Positions 1-9,105 of a stretch of DNA of 40,272 nucleotides are shown here, piece after piece; position 1 is the stretch's first letter; each line of letters starts with the position of its first letter. A model generated the notes under the pieces. It ran no database searches, had not been told where the DNA came from, and saw only the letters and a program-made list of their open reading frames with translations. The DNA is from Methylococcales bacterium (GTDB lineage Bacteria > Pseudomonadota > Gammaproteobacteria > Methylococcales > Methylomonadaceae), in the NCBI GenBank assembly GCA_003584865.1, contig QVQE01000179.1, forward strand, positions 1 through 40,272. The letters run 5' to 3'. Both the position numbers and the translations under genes were made by a program.

Positions 1-12
1 TGGCATGGATAT

Positions 13-43
13 AAACCTTCATTGTACAATGAACTGAAGGTTT
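13..43. repeat. Nested inverted repeats downstream of the oxidoreductase gene
   Basis: Positions 13-21 (AAACCTTCA) and 35-43 (TGAAGGTTT) are perfect 9-bp inverted arms. Inside them, positions 18-33 form a separate perfect 16-bp palindrome, TTCATTGTACAATGAA. The two structures share bases, so they are alternatives. The site lies about 90 bases beyond the stop of the minus-strand oxidoreductase gene. It could act in 3'-end formation, but no T-run follows on either strand, so a classic rho-independent terminator is not supported. A protein-binding palindrome is equally possible. The rest of positions 1-135 shows nothing I recognise. Confidence 0.4.
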
Positions 44-135
44 GTGTTCATTTGTACATCGAAAGAAACCCGTTTTCATGACTTTATAAAGCCAAGAATT
101 GCATAAAGTGTAAACCGGTAAATGAAGGATGCCGA

Positions 136-3100
136 TTATTGCTTTTCTAATAAGTAATCTAACCACAAGTTAGATAATTTTTCTTGTACGGTATTTTGAC
201 GTAATCGTGCATTTAAATGCGGGAAGTCTACTTTATCCAAATCTTGATCTTGGTTATAGCAAGAATACACAAAATATTCTTTACCTGATTTCGCATCCAC
301 ATGTTTACATAAACACTGCGCACAAATGCCCTTCATCATACATTGCATCGGTGAATTGATAGACCCAATCGCATGATGTGCTTTTTTAAGATAAGGCTTT
401 AATACATCAAAACGCGCTGATTTTACTGCTGCCATCATCCTGTCAGAACCAATCACCACTAAATGATCGACATCCGCCAAGGAGATAGGTTGATCACCTA
501 ACTCACCGCCCGCATAAGCCACCATACATTCCAGAATATTACCGACAAAGCTCTTATCTTGTGGACGGGTTGGCACAATCGCCTCAACACCTTCACCTTT
601 ATCAACCGACCAGACGATTAAATCCGCAGCCGCTTCGACATCTTCAACTTTAAAACGGTCTTGCGAAAATTTATAACCCGCGAAATAAATCACCCGATTA
701 TTGGCGGCACGTAAGGCTTTACCAATGGAGAACAAGACCGCGTTACCTAAACCACCGCCTAACAACAACACGGTTTGATTGCTCGGAATATCCGTTGGTG
801 TTCCGGTGACCCCCATAATAACCAGAGGATCGCCTACTTTCCAAGTTGCACATAAACGCGAAGAAGAACCCATTTCTAACGCAATTAAAGAAATAGTACC
901 TTTTTCTTTATCCACTTCAGCACCGGTTAAGGCTAAACCCTCTGCCGCTAAAACAGTACCTTCTACAGTAGGTGCAAACGCTTCATAATTTTGCACACGA
1001 TAGAACTGGCCTGGATAAAACTTCTGCGCCGCGAAAGGCGCTTTAACAACCACTTCAATAATCGTAGGCGTTAAACGGTTAATCGCCACAATAGTCGCTT
1101 TAAAGGCTTCATCCAATCGCGAGAATAAGTCCGTTAAATTAGCATCACGTTCGTCTTGTTTTGCTGCATCCAAGCTAGCCAATTCTTTAGCAAATAACTG
1201 AGCCACATAAGGATAACCATGCTTTGCACTCGCCATGGCTTTAACCACGTTACCGGCATACACAGGATGGTTATCGCCATAGAAGCTAATAAACTTGCCG
1301 TCTTTTTGATACGAGGTCAGTGGCGCAGGCTTGCCTAGCTTAGGCATTTTTTCATCCTGCATAGCCACTAACTCAACGCCATCAGGAGTCCATTCTGGCT
1401 CATAACGTTGAAAGAACCATTTATCCATCACAAACGTATCAGGGTATTCACTTTGATAAATAATGTTCGGTGAAGTCCCCGCTGCTACGTATAAGCCCCG
1501 TAAGGGCACCTTAATAATCTCACCCGAATTGACCCATCGTCCCGCGTCTAAGACTAATTTCTCAAAATCCACCGACGCTAAATGCCCAAACTCATCAGGC
1601 TCAGCGCCCGAAGGACTCATACCTTCAGCTAAGGCAATGCCTTCTTCTAAAGCTTCGCTGATTTCTTCATGGTTCTGACGGTATGCCGGTGCATCCTTCA
1701 TACCTTTACGGTAGAACAAAGTCACACCACCCCATGACTCCACTAAAGGTTGAAAATTGGGTGCTTCGCCTTCGGCTTCTGCACGCAGCCGTTCAGCATA
1801 AATCACTTTGCCATGGGCTAAAAACTCATCCAGGATAAGTGTTTCTTCTTTATCATAACGCGCACGAACTACGGACTCACCATAGATATCCACTAGCGTC
1901 TCATAACGATGCAAGATTTTTTCAACTTGCACCGGATAATACGCCATCAATTCTGTGGCAGTATCAATAGCAGTTAAACCACCACCAATCACACCGGCGG
2001 GTAAACGCACTTGTAAGTTGGCGATTGAAGAGGCTTTTGCCGCACCGGTTAATTGTAAAGCCATTAAGAAATCAGAGGCTTTACGAATACCACGCATTAA
2101 ATTATTTTTAAGATCAATAATCGTCGGTTGACCTGCACCCGAAGCAATACAGATATGATCAAACCCCAACTCCCAAGCATCATCAATGGTTAAAGTACCA
2201 CCAAAACGCACACCACCATAAGAACGAAAAGCAGCACGTCTTTGCAGAGTCAGATAAATCACTTTTAAAAAATTCTTATCCCAACGCACGGTAATACCGT
2301 ACTCTGCCACACCACCAAAGCCCGCTAGAATACGTTTATCTAAATCTTCATATAAATCATTAAAATCAACAATCGGTGTCGGTAACGTATTCGCATCACC
2401 GGTTAATTCAACGGGTAAAGGCTCTAATTTAAGACCATCAATACCCGCTACTGCGAAACCTTCATTCAATAAATAATGGCTCATAGTGTAACCCGCCGGC
2501 CCTAAACCAACCACCAAAGCATTTTTGCCGTTATAAGGCAACATCACCGGGCGTTTAACGTTTAATGGATTCCAACGGGTTAATAAGCTATAAATCTCAA
2601 ACCCATACGGCATGAATAACACATCGGTTAAGACATTGGTTTCAATTTGAGGAATATTAACAGGATCGGTTTTTTGATAGATACAGCCTTTCATACATTC
2701 GTTACAGATACGATGACCGGTACCTGGACACATGGGATTATCAATCACGATAATCGCTAAGGCAGCAATATTGTCACCGTTGCGTTTAACCAGTTGCATT
2801 TCTGAAATCTTTTCATCCAAAGGGCAACCAATGGTGGTGACACCTAAGGGATCTGTTTTAAAGTCATTGGTTTTTTTATTGCGCATGCCTTTAGAGCAGG
2901 AATCGGTGTCACGCTCATGGCAATAAATACAATGATTAACTTCGGATAAAATTTGTCTTTGATTATAACGAGGATCGGTTAATTTAAAACCATCTCGGCG
3001 GCGACGATGTTCTAACTCACCCATCCAGGCCGTAAACTGTCCACGATCAACGACTTCATGCTCAACTAAATTATCGAAATCTCTTTTATGAGGAAACTTA

Positions 3101-3828
3101 AAACTTAACCAATCTGCGACCACATCGTTATCTTGTTGCGCAACAAAACTCCAGCGTTGCACGATATCCATTAAACCGCTAACAAAATCAGCGGCTTCTG
3201 TAGCGGCAATAATCTCGGCAAACTCTGTTGCAGCCAGTTCATGTGCCGCTAATTTAGCGCGTAACGCAGTGACTTGCTCATCCGCATTTTCATAAGCACT
3301 GTCTTTACCTTTAGCGATTAATTTATAGTGGCTAGACAATAAACCAATCACAGCACCCACGCGAGCAACACGATGTTCTGGATCAAGGTCTTCATTGGCT
3401 TCTGAAAAACCCGCTTCGATTAACAAATCGAAACGATTTAACACATCAGGAATTTTCCATTCACTGGTATCTTGACCCTTAAAGACCACGCCTAACTTTT
3501 CAACGACTTCATTTTTATAAGTGAAGATCGTATCCATTTCATCCTTGATCTTGTCGGCCTGCGCCTGGTGTTGTATAGACACATTAAACAACTCAGCCAC
3601 AAACTGACCCACATAAGGCCCCATTGTCACCAACAACTCAGAAATGTCTTCTGGCTTTAAGCCCTCACCCTGACTTTGCCGATAAGCAGAAAATTTATCA
3701 AACAATTCAGCATCATGCTTTTTGATAGACGCATCAAATACATCTAATAAATCTTTTAGACGCGTGGCATCGTATAAATCGGCGTAGGTAAAAGTTGGGA
3801 TTCCAAGAATAAGATTGTTTTGTTCCAT
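136..3828 (-). CDS. Large FAD/NAD(P)/Fe-S oxidoreductase, GltD/NfnB-like plus PyrK/NfnA-like
   Basis: A 1230-residue predicted soluble flavoprotein. Residues 1-290 are a mostly helical region I do not recognise. Cysteines then cluster at 300, 303, 311 and 335 and at 367, 375, 378 and 382, fitting Fe-S ligands. An FAD Rossmann motif (GLGPAG, 441-446) and a second dinucleotide motif (GVIGGG, about 612-617) give the layout of GltD-type pyridine-nucleotide oxidoreductases. Residues about 905-1150 resemble the ferredoxin-reductase fold of PyrK/NfnA: a flavin-binding PGQFY at 939-943 and a glycine-rich LLLGGGLGN near 1021. A final cysteine group (1163, 1169, 1172, 1174, 1190) suits a [2Fe-2S] cluster. 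The order resembles NfnB and NfnA joined in one chain, so electron transfer between NAD(P)H and another carrier, possibly bifurcating, is inferred. The true substrate is unknown. The ATG start has no clear ribosome-binding site. It lies downstream of ftsZ on the same strand, with a 248-base gap. Confidence 0.8.
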   Translation of the reverse strand: MEQNNLILGIPTFTYADLYDATRLKDLLDVFDASIKKHDAELFDKFSAYRQSQGEGLKPEDISELLVTMGPYVGQFVAELFNVSIQHQAQADKIKDEMDTIFTYKNEVVEKLGVVFKGQDTSEWKIPDVLNRFDLLIEAGFSEANEDLDPEHRVARVGAVIGLLSSHYKLIAKGKDSAYENADEQVTALRAKLAAHELAATEFAEIIAATEAADFVSGLMDIVQRWSFVAQQDNDVVADWLSFKFPHKRDFDNLVEHEVVDRGQFTAWMGELEHRRRRDGFKLTDPRYNQRQILSEVNHCIYCHERDTDSCSKGMRNKKTNDFKTDPLGVTTIGCPLDEKISEMQLVKRNGDNIAALAIIVIDNPMCPGTGHRICNECMKGCIYQKTDPVNIPQIETNVLTDVLFMPYGFEIYSLLTRWNPLNVKRPVMLPYNGKNALVVGLGPAGYTMSHYLLNEGFAVAGIDGLKLEPLPVELTGDANTLPTPIVDFNDLYEDLDKRILAGFGGVAEYGITVRWDKNFLKVIYLTLQRRAAFRSYGGVRFGGTLTIDDAWELGFDHICIASGAGQPTIIDLKNNLMRGIRKASDFLMALQLTGAAKASSIANLQVRLPAGVIGGGLTAIDTATELMAYYPVQVEKILHRYETLVDIYGESVVRARYDKEETLILDEFLAHGKVIYAERLRAEAEGEAPNFQPLVESWGGVTLFYRKGMKDAPAYRQNHEEISEALEEGIALAEGMSPSGAEPDEFGHLASVDFEKLVLDAGRWVNSGEIIKVPLRGLYVAAGTSPNIIYQSEYPDTFVMDKWFFQRYEPEWTPDGVELVAMQDEKMPKLGKPAPLTSYQKDGKFISFYGDNHPVYAGNVVKAMASAKHGYPYVAQLFAKELASLDAAKQDERDANLTDLFSRLDEAFKATIVAINRLTPTIIEVVVKAPFAAQKFYPGQFYRVQNYEAFAPTVEGTVLAAEGLALTGAEVDKEKGTISLIALEMGSSSRLCATWKVGDPLVIMGVTGTPTDIPSNQTVLLLGGGLGNAVLFSIGKALRAANNRVIYFAGYKFSQDRFKVEDVEAAADLIVWSVDKGEGVEAIVPTRPQDKSFVGNILECMVAYAGGELGDQPISLADVDHLVVIGSDRMMAAVKSARFDVLKPYLKKAHHAIGSINSPMQCMMKGICAQCLCKHVDAKSGKEYFVYSCYNQDQDLDKVDFPHLNARLRQNTVQEKLSNLWLDYLLEKQ

Positions 3829-3995
3829 AATGCGTCTATGTGATTAGCTAAATGAAAAAGTAGACTCCAGATAGAGCCACCTTGACCGCTAAGGTTACTG
3901 AAAAAGATATTTTGGCGGGTATTTTAAGTAAATCAAGCTATTTTATCCATAAATAAAATATCGACAAACTGTTAAAAACGTGAATTAGTGCCTCT

Positions 3996-4035
3996 AACTA
4001 GGACAAGCTTAAATAACTTAGTCCTAGTCCTAGTT
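3996..4035 (-). other. Inverted repeat after ftsZ, possible weak terminator
   Basis: AACTAGGAC at 3996-4004 pairs perfectly with GTCCTAGTT at 4027-4035, with a 22-base loop. An alternative pairing uses GTCCTAGT at 4021-4028. The right arm contains a short tandem repeat of TAGTCC. It lies just beyond the ftsZ stop, before the oxidoreductase gene. There is no U-run after the stem on the minus strand, so termination is uncertain. The remaining bases between the two genes (3829-4076) show no promoter I can defend. Confidence 0.3.
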
Positions 4036-4076
4036 GAGAAACATCTATTTTTAATACTATTAATCAAACTTATTAA

Positions 4077-5240
4077 TCAATCGGCCTGGCGTCTTAAAAA
4101 AGCAGGAATATCAAGATAATCTAAATCTATCTCTTTTTTATTTTGAGCGCCAAAGCGGGTTTCTTTAGCTTCGGTTTTTCCACCTTGTTGACGCATGACC
4201 GTAGGCTTATCCAAGTCATCATAATTTGCGTTGCCGGCGGTTGATTTATGCATAATTTTAACAGGTGCCTTAACAGCGACTCGAGGCATCCCCATTCCAG
4301 TAGCAACGACAGTCACCTTAATTTCATCACCCAAAGTTGGATCAATCGCCATACCAATTTTAATAACCGCATCTTCTGAAGCAAACTCGTGAACTATATT
4401 ACCCACTTCATTAAACTCGGCCACACCCATATCTGCAGCCGAGATATTAACCAAAATACCCCGTGCGCCTTGCAAATCAATATCTTCAAGTAGTGGACAG
4501 GCAATCGCTTTCTCTGCCGCTTCACGCGCTCGGTGCTCGCCCGATGCAGAGCCGACACCCATAATAGCAGCCCCCATTCCCGACATTACTGTTCTAACGT
4601 CAGCAAAGTCAACGTTAATCATACCAGGATGAATAATAAGTTCAGTAATGCCCTGAACGGCATCAAGCAATACATCATTAGCCGCTCTAAAGGCATTCAT
4701 TAGAGAAACACTATTACCCAGTACTGGCAATAATTTCTGATTGGGAATGGTAATTAACGAATCAACGTATTTTTCTAACTCTATAATGCCCTGCTCTGCA
4801 ACAAGCTGTTTCTTTTTACCTTCAAATAAAAAAGGCTTCGTCACGACTGCAACGGTTAAGATACCCATTTCCTTTGCAATTTGCGCAATCACAGGAATAG
4901 CACCCGTACCGGTTCCACCTCCCATACCAGCAGTCAAAAAAACCATATCGGCGCCTTGCAATACTTCTTTAATTCGATCCTTATTTTCTTCTGCCGCAAA
5001 CTTTCCAATTTCTGGATTAGTCCCAGCTCCCAAACCTTTGGTTAACTCAACACCTAACTGAATAATCGTCTCTACAGCAATCTTTCTTAATGCCTGAGCG
5101 TCGGTATTTGCACAGATAAATTCCACACCTTCAATATGACTGCCAACCATGTGGTTGACTGCATTGCCACCACCCCCACCAACACCAATAACTTTGATGA
5201 CTGCGGATTGAGTATACGTATCCACCAATTCATATTTCAC
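4077..5240 (-). CDS. ftsZ: Cell division GTPase FtsZ
   Basis: FtsZ is the tubulin-like GTPase that forms the cytoplasmic Z-ring. Visible features are an N-terminal GVGGGGGNAV nucleotide-binding loop, the tubulin signature GGGTGTG, the catalytic T7 loop (NVDFADV) and a conserved C-terminal tail ending DYLDIPAFLRRQAD, which binds FtsA and ZipA. I place the start at a GTG at 5238-5240, giving 387 residues. AAGGGG lies seven bases upstream, while a TTG seven codons further upstream has no comparable ribosome site. About 30 bases separate it from the ftsA stop. It is the last gene of the dcw cluster. LpxC, which follows ftsZ in E. coli, is not next. Confidence 0.98.
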   Translation of the reverse strand: MKYELVDTYTQSAVIKVIGVGGGGGNAVNHMVGSHIEGVEFICANTDAQALRKIAVETIIQLGVELTKGLGAGTNPEIGKFAAEENKDRIKEVLQGADMVFLTAGMGGGTGTGAIPVIAQIAKEMGILTVAVVTKPFLFEGKKKQLVAEQGIIELEKYVDSLITIPNQKLLPVLGNSVSLMNAFRAANDVLLDAVQGITELIIHPGMINVDFADVRTVMSGMGAAIMGVGSASGEHRAREAAEKAIACPLLEDIDLQGARGILVNISAADMGVAEFNEVGNIVHEFASEDAVIKIGMAIDPTLGDEIKVTVVATGMGMPRVAVKAPVKIMHKSTAGNANYDDLDKPTVMRQQGGKTEAKETRFGAQNKKEIDLDYLDIPAFLRRQAD

Positions 5241-5270
5241 GACACTACCCCTTAAATACAAAAAACGTTA

Positions 5271-6497
5271 TTAAAAATTACCCTGAAACCAGCTTTTCAT
5301 CTTGGAAATCCAGCTTAAACCCTCAGACTCATGATTTCTACCTAAGTTCTGATGATCTTTTCCATACATTAACAAGCCAACCCCAGTGGAGTGAATAGGA
5401 TTTCTCACCACCTCGGCTAACCCAGAAACATTTTGAGGCCCCCCCATTCTTACTGGCACATGGAAAATCTCCTCCGCCAATTCAATCAGCCCCATTACTT
5501 TTGAACTGCCCCCGGTCAAAACAATGCCCGCTGCAATTAACTCTTCATTACCACTTCGTCTAAGTTCTGACTGCACCAACAACAAAAGCTCCTCATAGCG
5601 AGGTTCTATTATCTCAGCCAGGTTTTGCATTGAAATTTTGCGTGGTGCCCTATCACCTATACTCGGAACTTCAATAACACCATCAACGTTTGCTAATTGT
5701 GTTAATGCACAAGCATACTTACGCTTGATTTCTTCTGCATTTACAGTAGGTGTTCGTAACGCTACAGCAATATCATTGGTTACTTGATCGCCTGCAATCG
5801 GTATTACTGCGGTGTGCTTGATGGCTCCTTCAACAAAAATAGCTATATCTGTTGTCCCCCCCCCAATATCAATTAAACAAACACCAAGCTCCTTTTCATC
5901 TTCGGTAAGCACAGAATTACATGACGCTAATTGCTCCAACACAATATCTTCAACTTCTAACCCACAACGTCGAATACACTTGATAATATTCTGAGAGGCA
6001 CTGACACTGCCTGTCACCATGTGAACTTTAGCTTCTAACCGTATACCAGACATCCCAATGGGTTCTTTAATTCCGTCCTGAAGATCAATTACAAATTCCT
6101 GAGGCAAAATATGTAATATTTTCTGGTCAGCAGGAATGGCAACCGCTCGCGCTGAATCAATAACTCTGTCAATATCATACTGAGTGACTTCTTTATCCTT
6201 AATGGCGACTATACCATGTGAATTTAGACTTCGAATGTGACTGCCCGCAATACCTGCAAAAACAGATCTAATCTGACACCCTGCCATCAACTCAGCCTCT
6301 TCAATCGCTTTTTGAATAGAATTAACGGTTGATTCTAAATTAACCACTACACCTTTTTTTAGGCCTCGTGATGGCGTAGATCCTATGCCAATTATTTCTA
6401 TATTGCCGTCACTGGTCAGTTCTCCAACAATAGCCGCGACCTTTGACGTACCAATATCTAATCCGACTATTAAATTACGCTCTGTTTTTTTTGCCAT
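5271..6497 (-). CDS. ftsA: Cell division protein FtsA
   Basis: FtsA is an actin-like ATPase that tethers FtsZ filaments to the inner membrane and recruits later division proteins. The 408-residue length is usual. The phosphate-1 loop (GLDIGTSKVA) is near the N-terminus, the phosphate-2 motif (DIGGGTTDIAIF) is central, and the adenosine motif (VLTGGSS) is near residue 330. The C-terminus has a hydrophobic and basic stretch (WISKMKSWFQGNF) matching the membrane-targeting amphipathic helix. ATG start at 6495-6497. It follows ftsQ by about 20 bases and precedes ftsZ, the normal order. Confidence 0.98.
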   Translation of the reverse strand: MAKKTERNLIVGLDIGTSKVAAIVGELTSDGNIEIIGIGSTPSRGLKKGVVVNLESTVNSIQKAIEEAELMAGCQIRSVFAGIAGSHIRSLNSHGIVAIKDKEVTQYDIDRVIDSARAVAIPADQKILHILPQEFVIDLQDGIKEPIGMSGIRLEAKVHMVTGSVSASQNIIKCIRRCGLEVEDIVLEQLASCNSVLTEDEKELGVCLIDIGGGTTDIAIFVEGAIKHTAVIPIAGDQVTNDIAVALRTPTVNAEEIKRKYACALTQLANVDGVIEVPSIGDRAPRKISMQNLAEIIEPRYEELLLLVQSELRRSGNEELIAAGIVLTGGSSKVMGLIELAEEIFHVPVRMGGPQNVSGLAEVVRNPIHSTGVGLLMYGKDHQNLGRNHESEGLSWISKMKSWFQGNF

Positions 6498-6517
6498 TTT
6501 ATTTACTCTTTATCGCC

Positions 6518-7297
6518 TTATCGTATACTCAATTCATTATTGGGATTTGCAATGGCATTCCAGTCAATATCTGCGGTTCCAGGCTTCCAGGAAACTGCAT
6601 ACCCATTGGGATATCTCAAATCAACTCTTTCAATTTGCAAAAACTGTTCTTCATCTAACACTGTCAACGTTTTTAAAAAACGCTGTAATTTCTTTAATTG
6701 CTCATTACGCCCCAACAGTATTTCCAGTTCACTTGCCAACTTGATTTTCCATGCCCCGCGTTCATTAACACTAAACTCAGCCAACTTCATAGAATGATCC
6801 GCTAAAGCCGTTTTAATGCCCTTCATTATTTCCAGTACTTTTAATTGCTGTAGTTCAGGCCCAATGACTAACACCTTATCTTTAAACAGCTCTATATTTT
6901 TAGGCGTAAATATAATACCTTGCTCTGTTATCAAACTTGTTTCTCCCCAACGCGCATAGGGTTTCCTTTCATCTACCTTGATATCAATGGTATCAGGCCA
7001 AACACGCTTAACTGTAACCGTGTCGACCCAGGGCAATATTGAAACAGCGGTGTGTATCTCCTGCATATCCACATCAAAAAACCCCGCCATTACTATTGGC
7101 TGCAATACAGTCTGTATCTCACTTTTACTGAGGTATTGAAAAACGCCTTCAATTCTCACATATCTAATCGGCATAGATACATTTTTTATCGATAACGACC
7201 GAATCTGCCATTTTTTGTTTAATTGATGCCCGGCAACTACAATCAGACACAGCAGCAGCACTCCGGTTAACAGGGGTTTAATGCCTACATTATTCAT
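6518..7297 (-). CDS. ftsQ: Cell division protein FtsQ
   Basis: FtsQ is a single-pass inner-membrane protein that scaffolds FtsB/FtsL and links early and late divisome parts. After a short cytoplasmic start comes one transmembrane segment (about residues 7-24, rich in L, V and I). A POTRA-like region follows (VRIEGVFQYLSKSEI and onward), then the FtsQ beta domain with the conserved WPDTIDIKVDERKPYARW pattern. I favour the ATG at 7295-7297, whose A is shared with the stop of the upstream gene (TAATG), a coupling arrangement. A GTG at 7327 would add ten residues and overlap the upstream gene by 31 bases. With the favoured start the protein has 259 residues. Confidence 0.95.
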   Translation of the reverse strand: MNNVGIKPLLTGVLLLCLIVVAGHQLNKKWQIRSLSIKNVSMPIRYVRIEGVFQYLSKSEIQTVLQPIVMAGFFDVDMQEIHTAVSILPWVDTVTVKRVWPDTIDIKVDERKPYARWGETSLITEQGIIFTPKNIELFKDKVLVIGPELQQLKVLEIMKGIKTALADHSMKLAEFSVNERGAWKIKLASELEILLGRNEQLKKLQRFLKTLTVLDEEQFLQIERVDLRYPNGYAVSWKPGTADIDWNAIANPNNELSIR

Positions 7298-9105
7298 TAT
7301 CCAAGGCTGGTTTCCAGTACCCGCCACACTAACTCTTCAAAATCTATACCGGCCTGCTTAGCCGCCATCGGCACCAAGCTATGATCGGTCATACCTGGCA
7401 CAGTATTAATCTCAATTAACTGATACTGCCCAGTAGCATCAATAAATATATCGACCCTTGCCCAGCCTTTAGCGCCAACCACTTTACTGGCTGTCAATGC
7501 CACGTTTCTAATAAACTGCTCTTGCTCTTCGCTTAAACCCGCAGGACAATGATACTGTGTGGTGGTCGCATTATATTTTGCCTCATAATCATAAAATGAA
7601 TTGGGCGTTTCTAAACGGATCACGGGCAACGCGGTATCATTCAATATAGCGACAGTATACTCCTTACCCGTCACCCAGCTTTCAGCATAAACATCACAAC
7701 GGTAGTCTAAAGCCACTTTCAACGCTTTTTGCAACTCTTCCCTTGAGTTTGCCTTACTCATACCAATACTAGACCCTTCCTGAGCAGGTTTCACAATAAC
7801 GGGAAAACCCAATGCTTCAATACAAGCATCAAGATCATTTTCGTCTTTCAATAAAAACCATTTAGGCGTAACTAAACCATATCCCTTCCAGCATAGTTTG
7901 GTTTTAAGTTTATCCATCGTTAACGCTGAAGCTAAAACCCGACTGCCTGTATAAGGAATTCCCAATACCTCAAGAACACCTTGAATAACACCATCTTCGC
8001 CCCCACGGCCATGAATAACATTGAAAACCCTATCAACATGTACGCCACTCAAAGCCTGAATGGGACTTCCTTTGACATCAATAGCGATTGCGTCGATGCC
8101 TTTTCGTAATAAAGCCTGATAAACAGCCTCGCCACTTCTCAAAGAAACAGCCCTCTCGGCGGCTGAACCACCCATCAATACTGCAACCCGTCCAAATTTT
8201 TCAGGATTCCGAAAAGACACCCGGTGCCGTACTACATCAACCTCACCTACCATACATACCTCTGTGTGCAATTCAACACCCTGCTGTTCCTTTACTTTTT
8301 TTTGAACGTAAGCAATCAACTGCTCTATATCAGCAGCCGTCGAATTACCTGTATTTACTATGAAATTAGCGTGCTTTTCCGAGACACTAGCACCACCAAT
8401 TGAATAACCTTTCAAACCTGACTTCTCTATCAATCTCGCTGCAAAATCACCTTCTGGATTTTTAAATACCGATCCACAACTGGGCTGATTAGTGGGTTGT
8501 GTTTGTGCCCGCTTTTCTAACAAGCCTTTTATTTTTTGTTGACTGGCAACAATATCACCTTTCTGTAATCGCAAGTGACAACTTAAAAACCACTCAACTC
8601 TTTCTGTCTTAACTGACCGATAACTTATTTCGTAGTCAGAAGGATACCGAACCGACAATTCTCCTAAGGCATCAATGGTTTCAACTTGACTCACGACGCC
8701 CCAGGTTTCTCCACCAAAAGCGCCTGCATTCATTTTTAAGGCGCCGCCCATTGTTCCCGGTATGCCTGCTAAAAACTCAGCACCGACCAATCCCTGTTCT
8801 GAACAAAAACGTGCGACATGGGCACAAGGAACACCCGCTTCGGCATAGACAATCATCTCCTCAACGAGGCGCATTCCCTTCAATCGCCCCTTAGTATTTA
8901 TCACTGTACCTCGGATACCGCCGTCTCTAATTAATAAATTACTGCCTAATCCCAGCCATAATACAGGCTCAGAAACGGGTAAGGATTTTACAAACTCACA
9001 TAAATCGTCTCTATCAAAAGGGATATATAACTGGTCAGCAGCTCCACCCACACGCCAACTCGTATATCTAGCCAGATTTTCATTGAGTAACAATCGACCT
9101 TTCAT
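7297..9105 (-). CDS. murB-ddl: Fused UDP-N-acetylenolpyruvoylglucosamine reductase / D-Ala-D-Ala ligase
   Basis: One uninterrupted 602-residue frame encodes two cell-wall enzymes. Residues 1-289 are a type II MurB, an FAD enzyme that reduces UDP-GlcNAc-enolpyruvate with NADPH. They include the YTSWRVGG start, [16 protein letters not shown], Arg163 in SYRS, the proton-donor Ser212 in CGSVFKNP, and Glu282 in LHTEV. Residues about 305-602 are an ATP-grasp D-alanine:D-alanine ligase, with [39 protein letters not shown], and EINTVPGMT near the end. A linker of only about 15 residues joins them, and all key residues of both enzymes appear present. The ATG overlaps the murC stop by four bases, and the stop overlaps the ftsQ start. 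In many gammaproteobacteria ddlB occupies this place as a separate gene. Confidence 0.96.
   Translation of the reverse strand: MKGRLLLNENLARYTSWRVGGAADQLYIPFDRDDLCEFVKSLPVSEPVLWLGLGSNLLIRDGGIRGTVINTKGRLKGMRLVEEMIVYAEAGVPCAHVARFCSEQGLVGAEFLAGIPGTMGGALKMNAGAFGGETWGVVSQVETIDALGELSVRYPSDYEISYRSVKTERVEWFLSCHLRLQKGDIVASQQKIKGLLEKRAQTQPTNQPSCGSVFKNPEGDFAARLIEKSGLKGYSIGGASVSEKHANFIVNTGNSTAADIEQLIAYVQKKVKEQQGVELHTEVCMVGEVDVVRHRVSFRNPEKFGRVAVLMGGSAAERAVSLRSGEAVYQALLRKGIDAIAIDVKGSPIQALSGVHVDRVFNVIHGRGGEDGVIQGVLEVLGIPYTGSRVLASALTMDKLKTKLCWKGYGLVTPKWFLLKDENDLDACIEALGFPVIVKPAQEGSSIGMSKANSREELQKALKVALDYRCDVYAESWVTGKEYTVAILNDTALPVIRLETPNSFYDYEAKYNATTTQYHCPAGLSEEQEQFIRNVALTASKVVGAKGWARVDIFIDATGQYQLIEINTVPGMTDHSLVPMAAKQAGIDFEELVWRVLETSLG

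Noticed and set aside
4741-5061. Open frame antisense to ftsZ
   Set aside because: It is fully contained in a conserved gene, has no recognisable domain, and reflects codon composition of the real gene.
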